NCBI RefSeq assembly: GCF_016907355.1
Contig: NZ_JAFBBW010000001.1
Location: 806,001 to 870,000 of the forward strand
Length of the DNA stretch: 64,000 nucleotides
Source of the DNA: Agromyces aurantiacus
Lineage (GTDB): Bacteria; Actinomycetota; Actinomycetes; Actinomycetales; Microbacteriaceae
Reading direction: 5' to 3'
In this document: in pieces, positions 45,507-53,679 of the stretch
How positions within the stretch are numbered: position 1 is the first letter of the stretch
How the letters are laid out: the number at the start of each line of letters is the position of its first letter
Position numbers and translations under genes: made by a program
The notes under the pieces: model-generated
What the model was told of the DNA's origin: nothing
Databases searched by the model: none
What the model saw: only the letters and a program-made list of their open reading frames with translations

Positions 45507-46001
45507 ATGCGTCCCATCAGTGAAGACGAGCTCCGGTCGTCGTTCGTGAACGCGACCGATCGCGAGCTCGAGGAGCTCGAACTGCCGCTCGAGTACCTGC
45601 TGGTCGACTGGGAGCACGTCGACGCGCTCGCCTGGCGCGACCGCAGGGCGAGCCGCCGCGGCTACCTCGTCACGCTCATCGACGACGAGCCCGTCGGGGT
45701 CGTGCTGCGCGCGGCCGATCCGCCGTCGTCGCGGTTCCGCGCCGGCATGTGCAACCTCTGCCACACGCAGCAGCCCGCGAACCAAGTCACGATGTTCTCC
45801 GCGCGCCGGGCCGGCGAGGCGGGCCGCAACGGCGACACGGTCGGCACCTACCTGTGCAGCGACCTGTCGTGCCAGGAGAACGTTCGCCTGCACGCGCCGC
45901 TCGCCCCGGCCGAGGTCCGCAGCGGCTCGCAGGCGTGGTCGCGCATCGACGGACTGGCGCGTCGTACGCGCGCGTTCGTCGCGGGCGTGCTCGCCGACTG
46001 A
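45507..46001 (+). CDS. FBP-domain (FusB/FusC-like) EF-G-binding zinc protein
   Basis: A 164-residue protein. The C-terminal treble-clef zinc finger of FBP proteins is clear: CNLCHTQQPANQVTMFSARRAG and then YLCSDLSCQENVRLH, giving four Cys ligands. In staphylococci FusB/FusC bind elongation factor G through this domain and free ribosomes stalled by fusidic acid; chromosomal actinobacterial relatives have no tested role. TACACT (45478-45483) is a likely -10 box and GAAGGGGGG precedes ATG. Directly downstream are a GC hairpin (46011-46035) and the palindrome array. Confidence 0.85.
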   Translation: MRPISEDELRSSFVNATDRELEELELPLEYLLVDWEHVDALAWRDRRASRRGYLVTLIDDEPVGVVLRAADPPSSRFRAGMCNLCHTQQPANQVTMFSARRAGEAGRNGDTVGTYLCSDLSCQENVRLHAPLAPAEVRSGSQAWSRIDGLARRTRAFVAGVLAD

Positions 46002-46175
46002 GGGTTGCCGCCGGCGGTCGGGCGCCGGCCGCCGGACCACCTCGCCGGCCCGTCCGGTCGACGCTGGCAGGTCGCGCGACTGCACGGCTGCGCTGCCCTT
46101 GCCGTTCGCGCGACGGCGCCGCTTTCGCCCGCCCGCCCCGCGCCGCGATGGTATCTCTCTCGCTCAAATCAACGT

Positions 46176-46481
46176 GGCCTCATATGAGGCCGCGTGGACA
46201 TGAGCGCGCATGTGCTGTGGTGGAGCGACCCGCCTCCGTGAGTCAGGCCTCATTTGAGGCCGCGTGGACATGAGCGCGCATGTGCTGTGGTGGAGCGACC
46301 CGCCTCCGTGAGCCAGGCCTCATATGAGGCCGCATCGACACATGCCGGGCACTGCGGACGTGCGATGGCGGGCTCGTGTGAAGGCGGCCTCATGTGAGGC
46401 GCCGTTGACAGGTGGCGTGGGTTGTCGGCGTCAGGCGGCGGGCCATGTGAGCGAGGCCTCATATGAGGCCGCGCTGACATG
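46176..46481. repeat. Five-copy palindrome array with 70-base period
   Basis: The 16-base palindrome GGCCTCATATGAGGCC recurs at 46176, 46246 (TTT centre), 46316, 46386 (GTG centre, last base changed) and 46455, spacing 70, 70, 70 and 69. Around it the dyad extends: copy 5 pairs 17 of 19 positions over 46444-46481. A conserved left flank GTGAG and right flank GACATGAG (or similar) bracket each core. Units 1 and 2 are nearly identical for the whole 70 bases; the others differ between cores. The array lies in the 593-base gap between convergent genes (46002-46594). The rest of the gap holds only GC-rich sequence, including a 7-bp hairpin at 46011-46035. Confidence 0.85.
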
Positions 46482-46594
46482 AGCCATCCGGACGACATCT
46501 CCGGGCGCAGCGACGCGGGGGCGGCAGCGGCCGAGCGGCGCGCCGGTGGCACCACACCGTGAGTGGCGGCGCCGGACGCGCGCGGCCCGCCCGC

Positions 46595-47362
46595 CTACGC
46601 GTCGAGGGCGACCGGTTCGAGCGCGGGGCGCTTCGCGCTGCGGCCGTCGCCCGACGATCGGCCGGTGAGGCGTCGGCCGATCCACGGGAGCACGTACTCG
46701 CGGTAGTACACCGCGGTGTTGCGGCTCCGGGGGCCCGGCGGGGCGGCGGCGACCTCCGCGACGCCCCACTCCTCGGGCACGGGCAGCCCGAGCGCGGTGA
46801 GCACGTTCGAGGCGACGCGCGCGTGCCCGAGCGAGTTGAGGTGCAGCTTGTCGGGCGACCAGTACCGGATGTCGCGCAGCCCGCGGTCGGCGAAGTTGTC
46901 GACGAACGTCACGCCGGGCAGCGACGCGAGGTCGTACAGCGCACGCGTGAGCCGGACGCCCCTCGCGTCGAACACGCGCCCGAGCGGGAGGTGGTCGGTC
47001 GGGTTCGCGCCGCTCAGCATGAGCACGTGGATGCCCTCGTCGCGGATGCGCTGGACCGCCTGGCGGAAGCGTGCCGCGACGAGCTCCTCGGGCATGCGCG
47101 GGCGCAGCATGTCGTTGCCGCCGCCGTTGAAGCTGATCACCTCGGGGCCGAGCGCGATCGCCGCCTCGAGCTGCTCGTCGATGATCGGGCCGAGCTTGCG
47201 GCCGCGGATCGCGAGGTTGGCGTAGCGCACGGGTTCCGGCGCCGCGGCGCGCGCCATCCCGAGCGCCACGAAGTCGGCCCAGCCGCGCACGCTGCCGTCG
47301 GGCAGCTCGTCTCCGACGCCCTCGGTGAAGCTGTCGCCGATCGCCACGTACGAGGAGAACAT
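46595..47362 (-). CDS. SGNH/GDSL-family hydrolase
   Basis: A 255-residue esterase-type enzyme. Block I AIGDSFTEGVGDE carries the nucleophile Ser, block II the Gly in AIRGRKLG, block III GGGNDML the Asn, and block V SPDKLHLNSLGH the Asp and His. No signal peptide, so cytosolic. TAGCGT (47370-47375) ends 7 bases before ATG 47362, so the message is probably leaderless; an upstream in-frame ATG at 47386 lies beyond that -10 box. Substrate unknown; an acyl or acetyl ester is likely. Confidence 0.87.
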   Translation of the reverse strand: MFSSYVAIGDSFTEGVGDELPDGSVRGWADFVALGMARAAAPEPVRYANLAIRGRKLGPIIDEQLEAAIALGPEVISFNGGGNDMLRPRMPEELVAARFRQAVQRIRDEGIHVLMLSGANPTDHLPLGRVFDARGVRLTRALYDLASLPGVTFVDNFADRGLRDIRYWSPDKLHLNSLGHARVASNVLTALGLPVPEEWGVAEVAAAPPGPRSRNTAVYYREYVLPWIGRRLTGRSSGDGRSAKRPALEPVALDA

Positions 47363-47438
47363 GCGCTCCACGCTATCGTGCGCCATCCGAACGACGGATC
47401 CCGGGAGGCGGCCCCAGGCCGGCGGCCCGGCGAACGCG

Positions 47439-47639
47439 CTAGTGCGCCGAGTGCTTGTGCACGTGCTCGAGCTCGCAGTCGCTGCCGGGGTAGAGCAGGG
47501 CCTCGTGCCCGTCGTCGAAGCGGACCATGTACGGCGGGCCGCCGTCGGCGCCGCGGACCTCGAGGACCTCCCCGTGGCGTTCCCCGCTGCCCACCGCCTT
47601 GCCGTGGATCACCAGTCGATCGCCGACCGTCGCCTGCAT
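47439..47639 (-). CDS. DUF1918-domain small protein
   Basis: The 66-residue product starts MQATVGDRLVIHGKAVGSGE and continues with RHGEVLEVRGADGGPPYMVRF, DDGHEALLYPGSDCELEH and a His-rich end. This SH3-like DUF1918 fold is common and short in actinobacteria; role unknown. CGAGGAGG lies 5 bases before ATG. Confidence 0.8.
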   Translation of the reverse strand: MQATVGDRLVIHGKAVGSGERHGEVLEVRGADGGPPYMVRFDDGHEALLYPGSDCELEHVHKHSAH

Positions 47640-47710
47640 CGCGAACCTCCTCGTCGCCGCATCCTGGCTCCCACGGTACGCCGGGCGCGTGACGACGGGA
47701 AGGTCCTCCG

Positions 47711-49261
47711 TCACTCCGTGGCGAGCAGGGCCGCCCAGAGGTCGGCGCGCGCGTGGAACCCCGACAGGTCGCGGCCGAGCAGCTTCTCGGCGAGCGCGAT
47801 CCGGCTGCGGACCGTGTGCCGGTGCACGCCGAGCTCCTGCGCGGTCGCGTCGAACTGGCCGCCGTGCTCGAGCCACGTGCGCGTGGTCTCCAGCAGGCCC
47901 GTGCCGTTCTCGCGGTCGTAGTCGATGAGCGGCTCGAGCGTGGCGCGCGCCACCGCGCGCGCGTCGGTGCGGGCCAGGAACGCGAGCACGCCCTGGCGGC
48001 TGATGTCGTCGAACCACGTCACGCCCGCGCCGGTCTCCCGCGCGCGCTCGAGCGCGCGCGTCGCCTGCTCGTGCAGCCGGGCGAGCTCGGTGACGGATGC
48101 CGCGTCGGACACGCCGACCGGCACGTCGAACTCGGCCGCGAGCTCGTCGGCCACGCGCGTGTCGGCGTCCTCGGCGACCACGACGACCGTCTCGCCGTCG
48201 CGCCCGAAGAAGAGGCGGCCGTCCTTCTCGTCCACCCGGAGCTCGAGGAATTCCGCCATCCGGTCGACGTGCTCGGTGGGCAGGTCGGCGACCGCGACGC
48301 GGACCGGGTCGTGCGGCAGCGGCCCCCACATCTCGGCGGAGACGCCCGCGGCGAGCTCGACGTCGCCGGCGAGCATCGAGCGCAGCAGGCCCGAGCGCAG
48401 GTGGCCGCGCGCCCGGTCGAGGTCGCGATTCTGCTCGAGCGCGAGCCCCGCGAGCGCGATGACCGCGTTCACGACCTCGCGTCCCGCGGCGTCGAGTTCA
48501 GGGGATTCGCCGATCACGAGCACGCCGCGCAGGGCGCCGCCCGCGCCGAGCGTCTGCAGCGTCATCCGCTGCGGCCGGCCGACCGAATCGCCCGCTTCGA
48601 GCGTGCGGCTCGCACGCTGCCCGCGGCGCAGCATCGAGCGCGCCTCGCCGACGACCTCGCCGAGCGCCGGCTGGCCGAGCCCGCCGACCGGCGCCTCCCG
48701 GTCGAGGGCGCCCGCGGCATCCACCAGGCCGACCCACGTGCCCAGCCGGTGGCTGAGCTCGGTGAGCGTCGCGCCGAGCCCGTCGGGTCGCAGCGCGGCG
48801 AGCGAGATCGCGCGCTGCGCCTGCAGGGCCCACGCCTGCCGCGCGTTCGCATCCGCGGCGTTGAGGTCGGCGATCGTGCGGGCGATGCGGATGAACGGCA
48901 CGCGGTAGGGCACCTCGATGAGGGGCAGCCCGTGACGCGCGCACGCGTCGACGAGGAGCTCGGGAGTGGACCGGATGACCTCGGTGCCGAAGCCGAGCGC
49001 GGCGATGCCCGCTTCGCGCAGGCGCGCGACGTACGCGTCGAACCCGGCAGGGTCGTCGTGCTCGGTGTCGGCGCCGAACTGCGTGCCGGTGGTCAGCAGC
49101 ACCTGGCCGGGCTCGAGGAACGGCGCCGGATCGGCGAGGTCGGAGCTGTGCACCCAGGGCACGGGCGCGTCGAGCGCGCCCTCGGGCAGCACGGCCTCGT
49201 CGGTGCGCAGGGTGAGCGCGAGGTCGTCCCGATCGAGCAGGGTTCGCACGGTGGGCTTCAC
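47711..49261 (-). CDS. PucR-family transcriptional regulator
   Basis: A 516-residue regulator. The N-terminal PucR domain (VRTLLDRDDLALTLRTDEAV, WVHSSDLADPAPFLEPGQVLLTTG) is followed by a central GGDEF-like/CdaR segment and the C-terminal PucR helix-turn-helix (FDATAQELGVHRHTVRSRIA, LAEKLLGRDLSGF). GTG 49261 is favoured because CAGGAG lies 6 bases upstream; an in-frame ATG at 49303 sits on the promoter itself. It is divergent from the gabT-gdh-gabD-oxidase-permease operon and is the obvious regulator of polyamine or GABA use. The expected inducer is an operon substrate such as GABA or putrescine (inference). Confidence 0.87.
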   Translation of the reverse strand: MKPTVRTLLDRDDLALTLRTDEAVLPEGALDAPVPWVHSSDLADPAPFLEPGQVLLTTGTQFGADTEHDDPAGFDAYVARLREAGIAALGFGTEVIRSTPELLVDACARHGLPLIEVPYRVPFIRIARTIADLNAADANARQAWALQAQRAISLAALRPDGLGATLTELSHRLGTWVGLVDAAGALDREAPVGGLGQPALGEVVGEARSMLRRGQRASRTLEAGDSVGRPQRMTLQTLGAGGALRGVLVIGESPELDAAGREVVNAVIALAGLALEQNRDLDRARGHLRSGLLRSMLAGDVELAAGVSAEMWGPLPHDPVRVAVADLPTEHVDRMAEFLELRVDEKDGRLFFGRDGETVVVVAEDADTRVADELAAEFDVPVGVSDAASVTELARLHEQATRALERARETGAGVTWFDDISRQGVLAFLARTDARAVARATLEPLIDYDRENGTGLLETTRTWLEHGGQFDATAQELGVHRHTVRSRIALAEKLLGRDLSGFHARADLWAALLATE

Positions 49262-49274
49262 GGGACACTCCTGG

Positions 49275-49313
49275 ATGTACGCGACGTCGAGTAGAGGTGC
49301 CATGAGTGTACAT
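49275..49313. promoter_or_regulatory. Divergent pucR-gabT control region
   Basis: ATGTAC (49275-49280) and GTACAT (49308-49313) are inverted arms 27 bases apart. TACACT on the minus strand (49305-49310) may be the pucR -10 box, and TACCAT at 49346-49351 the gabT one. The arms flank the pucR transcription start, consistent with autoregulation. Confidence 0.45.
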
Positions 49314-49392
49314 CGGGGAGGGCGCGACATCCCCTCGGCCCTGCCTACCATCGCCTGACACCGCCACCGTCGTCACCGCATCGGAGCAACCC

Positions 49393-50751
49393 ATGACCCT
49401 CGTCGAACCCACGGCCACCGCCGTCGGCGGCCCCGCCCTCCCGCAGGAGCGCCGCCTCGTCACCAGCATCCCCGGCCCCCGCTCGCAGGAGCTCATGGCC
49501 CGCAAGGCGCAGGCCGTCGCCAAGGGCGTCGGCACCACCATCCCCGTCTCGGTCGTCGCGGCGGGCGGCGGCGTCATCGTCGACGCCGACGGCAACTCGA
49601 TCATCGACCTCGGCTCGGGCATCGCCGTGACCGGCGTCGGCAACTCGAACCCGCGCGTCGTCGAGGCGGTCACCGCGCAGCTGAACGCCTTCACGCACAC
49701 GTGCTTCACCGTCGCCCCGTACGACTCGTACGTCGCCGTCGCCGAGAAGCTCAACGAGCTCACCCCCGGCGACCACGAGAAGCGCTCCGCGCTGTTCAAC
49801 TCCGGTGCCGAGGCCGTCGAGAACGCCGTCAAGATCGCGCGCCACTACACGAAGAAGATGGCGGTCGTCGCGTTCGACCACGCCTACCACGGCCGCACGA
49901 ACCTCACGATGGGCCTCACCGCCAAGAACATCCCGTACAAGAACGGCTTCGGCCCGTTCGCGCCCGAGGTGTACCGCGCGCCCCTCAGCTACCCCTTCCG
50001 CGACGGCGGCCTCTCGGGCGCCGAGGCCGCGGCCCGCGCGATCACCCAGATCGAGAAGCAGATCGGCGCCGAGAACCTCGCCGCGATCATCATCGAGCCC
50101 ATCCAGGGCGAGGGCGGCTTCATCGTGCCCGCGCCCGGCTTCCTCGCCGCGCTCGTGGCGTGGGCGAACGAGAACGACGTCGTCTTCATCGCCGACGAGG
50201 TGCAGACCGGCTTCGGCCGCACCGGCCACTGGTTCGCGAGCGAGCACGAGGGCATCGTGCCCGACCTCATCGTGACCGCGAAGGGCATCGCGGGCGGCCT
50301 GCCGCTCTCGGGCGTCACCGGGCGCGCCGAGATCATGGACTCCGCCATGGCCGGCGGCCTCGGCGGCACCTACGCGGGCAGCCCGATCGCCTGCGCCGCG
50401 GCGCTCGCCGCGATCGAGTCCTACCAGCAGGACGGCCTCATCGAGCGGGCCCGCCAGATCGGCTCCGTCCTGATCGGCCGCCTCAACGCGCTCCGAACGG
50501 CCGACGCGCGCATCGGCGACGTCCGCGGCCGCGGCGCCATGGTCGCGATCGAGCTGGTCGACCCCGCCACCGGCGCGCCCGACGCGGCCCTCACCGGCAA
50601 GCTCGCCGCCTACGCGGCCGAGCACGGCGTGCTCGTGCTCACGTGCGGCACCTACGGCAACGTGATCCGGTTCCTGCCGCCGCTGACCATCAGCGACGAG
50701 CTGCTCGTCGAGGGCCTCGAGGTCCTCGCGGAAGGGCTGCGGAACGCATGA
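49393..50751 (+). CDS. gabT: 4-aminobutyrate aminotransferase
   Basis: A 452-residue class III PLP transaminase that converts GABA and 2-oxoglutarate to succinate semialdehyde and glutamate. Motifs: FNSGAEAVENAVKIAR, FDHAYHGRTNLTMGLTAK, IIEPIQGEGGFIVP, FIADEVQTGFGRTGHWFA with the PLP Asp, and the Schiff-base Lys in TAKGIAGGLPLSG. It heads the operon opposite pucR; CGGAG precedes ATG 49393 and the stop overlaps the next start (ATGA). The enzyme could also use putrescine or beta-alanine as donor, but GABA fits the neighbours. Confidence 0.92.
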   Translation: MTLVEPTATAVGGPALPQERRLVTSIPGPRSQELMARKAQAVAKGVGTTIPVSVVAAGGGVIVDADGNSIIDLGSGIAVTGVGNSNPRVVEAVTAQLNAFTHTCFTVAPYDSYVAVAEKLNELTPGDHEKRSALFNSGAEAVENAVKIARHYTKKMAVVAFDHAYHGRTNLTMGLTAKNIPYKNGFGPFAPEVYRAPLSYPFRDGGLSGAEAAARAITQIEKQIGAENLAAIIIEPIQGEGGFIVPAPGFLAALVAWANENDVVFIADEVQTGFGRTGHWFASEHEGIVPDLIVTAKGIAGGLPLSGVTGRAEIMDSAMAGGLGGTYAGSPIACAAALAAIESYQQDGLIERARQIGSVLIGRLNALRTADARIGDVRGRGAMVAIELVDPATGAPDAALTGKLAAYAAEHGVLVLTCGTYGNVIRFLPPLTISDELLVEGLEVLAEGLRNA

Positions 50752-52061
50752 ACCCCGTGACGGCGCCGACGACGTCGCCCGTGGATGCCGCGGCATCCGC
50801 TCCTCGACCGGCCCACGCCGAGCCGACCCCGCTGGCCGACGCGCGCGCCCAGCTCGCCGAGGCCGTGGCGCTGCTCGGCTACGGCGACGGCCTCCACCAG
50901 ATGCTCGCGACCCCGCGCCGCGAGCTCAGCGTGGCCGTGCCGCTGCGCATGGACTCGGGCGAGAGCCGCCTGTACCTCGGCTACCGCGTGCAGCACAACT
51001 TCTCGCGCGGCCCCGCCAAGGGCGGCCTGCGCTACGCGCCGAACGTGAACCTCGACGAGGTGCGCGCGCTCGCGATGTGGATGACGTGGAAGTGCGCCCT
51101 GCTCGACGTGCCGTACGGCGGCGCGAAGGGCGGCCTCGCGATCGACCCGCGCGAGCACTCGCAGGCCGAGCTCGAGCGCGTGACCCGTCGGTACACGAGC
51201 GAGATCCTGCCGATCATCGGGCCGGAGCGCGACATCCCCGCGCCCGACATCGGCACCGACGAGCGCACAATGGCGTGGATCATGGACACCTACTCGGTGA
51301 ACTCGGGCTACACGGTGCCCGGCATCGTCACCGGCAAGCCCATCTCGCTCGGCGGATCGCTCGGCCGCGCGTCGGCGACCAGCCGCGGCGTCACGCACAT
51401 CGCCCTCGCGGCGCTGCGTCACGCGGGCCTCGAGCCGGCGCGGTCGTCGGCGGCCGTGCAGGGCTTCGGCAAGGTCGGTGCGGATGCCGCGCGGTTCCTC
51501 GCCGAGGCGGGCGTGAAGGTGACGGCCGTCAGCGACCAGTACGGCGCGGTGCGCAACGACGGCGGCCTCGACATCGAGGCGCTCTCCGACCACGTGAAGG
51601 CCACCGGATCGGTCGTCGGCTTCGCCGGCGCCGACGAGCTCGACCGCGATGCCGTGCTCACGCAGGACGTCGACCTGCTCGTGCCGGCCGCCGTCGAAGG
51701 CGTGCTCAACGAGGGCAATGCCGGGGCCGTGAAGGCCCGCGTGATCGTCGAGGGCGCCAACGGCCCCACGACGCCCGCGGCCGACGCGATCCTCCGGGAG
51801 CGCGGCGCCCTCGTCGTGCCCGACATCCTCGCGAACGCCGGCGGCGTCATCGTCTCGTACTTCGAGTGGGTGCAGGCCAACCAGGCCTACTGGTGGCGTG
51901 CCGACGAGGTCGAGAGCAGACTGGAGGAGCGGATGCTGAACGCCTGGCGTCACGTGCTCGGCTATGCCGAGGCCCGCGACCTCTCGCTCCGCACCGCCGC
52001 CACGGCGCTCGCCGTCGAACGCGTCGCCGAGGCGCACCGCCTCCGCGGCCTCTACCCCTGA
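50748..52061 (+). CDS. Glu/Leu/Phe/Val-family dehydrogenase (probable glutamate dehydrogenase)
   Basis: A 437-residue NAD(P)-dependent amino acid dehydrogenase. Substrate-side motifs are YRVQHNFSRGPAKGGLRYAP, MTWKCALLDVPYGGAKGGL (catalytic Lys), APDIGTDERTMAWIMDTYS and GKPISLGGSLGR; the Rossmann part has VQGFGKVGADAARFL. It would oxidise the glutamate made by GabT back to 2-oxoglutarate and ammonium, closing the transamination loop. ATG 50748 overlaps the gabT stop. The first 25 residues are Ala/Pro-rich and dispensable-looking. Confidence 0.9.
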   Translation: MNPVTAPTTSPVDAAASAPRPAHAEPTPLADARAQLAEAVALLGYGDGLHQMLATPRRELSVAVPLRMDSGESRLYLGYRVQHNFSRGPAKGGLRYAPNVNLDEVRALAMWMTWKCALLDVPYGGAKGGLAIDPREHSQAELERVTRRYTSEILPIIGPERDIPAPDIGTDERTMAWIMDTYSVNSGYTVPGIVTGKPISLGGSLGRASATSRGVTHIALAALRHAGLEPARSSAAVQGFGKVGADAARFLAEAGVKVTAVSDQYGAVRNDGGLDIEALSDHVKATGSVVGFAGADELDRDAVLTQDVDLLVPAAVEGVLNEGNAGAVKARVIVEGANGPTTPAADAILRERGALVVPDILANAGGVIVSYFEWVQANQAYWWRADEVESRLEERMLNAWRHVLGYAEARDLSLRTAATALAVERVAEAHRLRGLYP

Positions 52062-52102
52062 TCGCGCGAGACCCGCGCCCGATACGGAACGGACATCCCA
52101 GC

Positions 52103-53569
52103 ATGACCACTGCAACGCAGGAATCCGCCCTCCTCGACCGCGTCGCCGACGGCCTCTACATCGGCGGCGAATGGGTCGCCGCCGAGGGCGGGAAGACCTT
52201 CGAGGTGCGCGACCCCTCGACGGGCGAGGTGCTCAAGGAGATCGCCGACGCCTCGGCGGCCGACGGCATGCGCGCGCTCGACGCGGCCGTCGCCGCGCAG
52301 GACGCGTGGGCGAAGACCGCTCCGCGCGAGCGCGGCGAGATCCTCCGCCGCGCGTTCGACCTGCTCGTGGAGCGCCGTGAGGACTTCGCCCTGCTCATGA
52401 CGCTCGAGATGGGCAAGCCGCTCGCCGAGGCGCGCGGCGAGGTGAACTACGGCGGCGAGTTCCTCCGCTGGTTCAGCGAGGAGGCCGTGCGCATCACGGG
52501 CCGCTACGGCTGGAACCCCGAGGGCACCGGCCGCATCGTGGTCGCGCAGCGCCCGGTGGGCCCGTCGTACTTCATCACCCCGTGGAACTTCCCCCTCGCG
52601 ATGGCCACCCGCAAGATCGCGCCGGCGCTCGCCGCGGGCTGCACGGTGGTCGTCAAGCCCGCCGCGCTCACGCCGCTCACGACCGTCGCGTTCGTGCAGC
52701 TGCTCGAGGAGGTCGGGCTGCCCAAGGGCGTCGTGAACGTGGTCACCACCACGAGCTCGTCGAAGGTCTCGGGCCCGATCATCGCCGACCCGCGCCTGCG
52801 CAAGCTCTCGTTCACGGGCTCGACCGAGGTCGGCCGCAAGCTCATCGAGCAGTCGGCCCAGGGCATCCTGCGCACGTCGATGGAGCTCGGCGGCAATGCG
52901 CCGTTCGTCGTCTTCGAGGACGCCGACCTCGACAAGGCCGTGGAGGGCGCGCTCGTCGCGAAGTTCCGCAACATCGGCCAGGCGTGCACGGCCGCGAACC
53001 GCTTCATCGTGCACGAGTCGGTCGCGGCCGAGTTCGCTCGCCGCGTCACCGAGCGCGTCTCGGCCATGCGCGTCGGCCGCGGCACCGAGGACGGCGTCAA
53101 CATCGGCCCGCTCATCGACGACGACGCGGTCGCCTCGACCGACGAGCTCGTGCAGGACGCGGTGTCCAAGGGCGCGAAGGTGCTCGCGGGCGGCTCGGCG
53201 ATCGACGGCACCGGCTCGTTCTACGCGCCGACCGTGCTCGGCGACGTCTCGGCCGACGCGCGCCTGCTCCGCGAGGAGATCTTCGGACCGGTGCTCGGCA
53301 TCACGACGTTCGCCGACGAGGACGAGGCCGTGCGCCTCGCGAACTCGACCGAGTACGGCCTCATCTCCTACGTGTTCACGCAGGACCTCGCCCGCGGTCA
53401 CCGCATGATCGACCGCCTCGACACCGGCATGATGGGCCTGAACACGGGCCTCGTCTCCAACGCGGCGGCGCCCTTCGGCGGCGTCAAGCAGTCGGGCATC
53501 GGCCGCGAGGGCGGCTTCGAGGGCATCCACGAATTCCTCGACACGAAGTACACCCTGATCCCGGCGTAA
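52103..53569 (+). CDS. gabD: NAD(P)-dependent aldehyde dehydrogenase, succinate-semialdehyde type
   Basis: A 488-residue aldehyde dehydrogenase. Catalytic Cys C295 in GQACTAANR and general base E261 in MELGGNAP, cofactor segments ITPWNFPLAM and FTGSTEVGRKL. The length and motifs (for example GGVKQSGIGREGG) match succinate-semialdehyde dehydrogenase GabD. In this operon it would finish GABA breakdown to succinate and may also oxidise 4-aminobutanal made by the adjacent putrescine oxidase, as no second dehydrogenase is present (inference). It starts 41 bases after the dehydrogenase gene. Confidence 0.9.
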   Translation: MTTATQESALLDRVADGLYIGGEWVAAEGGKTFEVRDPSTGEVLKEIADASAADGMRALDAAVAAQDAWAKTAPRERGEILRRAFDLLVERREDFALLMTLEMGKPLAEARGEVNYGGEFLRWFSEEAVRITGRYGWNPEGTGRIVVAQRPVGPSYFITPWNFPLAMATRKIAPALAAGCTVVVKPAALTPLTTVAFVQLLEEVGLPKGVVNVVTTTSSSKVSGPIIADPRLRKLSFTGSTEVGRKLIEQSAQGILRTSMELGGNAPFVVFEDADLDKAVEGALVAKFRNIGQACTAANRFIVHESVAAEFARRVTERVSAMRVGRGTEDGVNIGPLIDDDAVASTDELVQDAVSKGAKVLAGGSAIDGTGSFYAPTVLGDVSADARLLREEIFGPVLGITTFADEDEAVRLANSTEYGLISYVFTQDLARGHRMIDRLDTGMMGLNTGLVSNAAAPFGGVKQSGIGREGGFEGIHEFLDTKYTLIPA

Positions 53570-53581
53570 GGGCCGGATCGT

Positions 53582-53655
53582 GCTGGTGGTCGAGTAGCGG
53601 CGACGCCGCGTACCGAGATCTCGGTACGGCCCTCCGGGCCTGCTCGACCACCGGC
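53582..53655. repeat. GTGGTCGAG-type intergenic hairpin repeat
   Basis: Outer arms 53582-53594 and 53643-53655 pair over 13 positions (one G-U), and the 20-base palindrome 53609-53628 sits inside. Such elements beginning GGTGGTCGAGTAG recur between genes in Microbacteriaceae genomes, as far as I recall. This copy sits inside the operon, between gabD and the oxidase, and could weaken read-through or stabilise the upstream RNA. Confidence 0.7.
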
Positions 53656-53679
53656 GTGCACAGAAAGCAGAACACCACC

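Noticed and set aside
46176..46481. CRISPR array suggested by regular 70-base spacing
   Set aside because: The repeated units are palindromic and degenerate, two neighbouring spacers are the same, there are only five units, and no cas gene is in the window.
53582..53655. Novel regulatory RNA between gabD and the oxidase
   Set aside because: The GGTGGTCGAGTAG-type hairpin resembles a common intergenic repeat of this bacterial family, so it was listed as a repeat instead.
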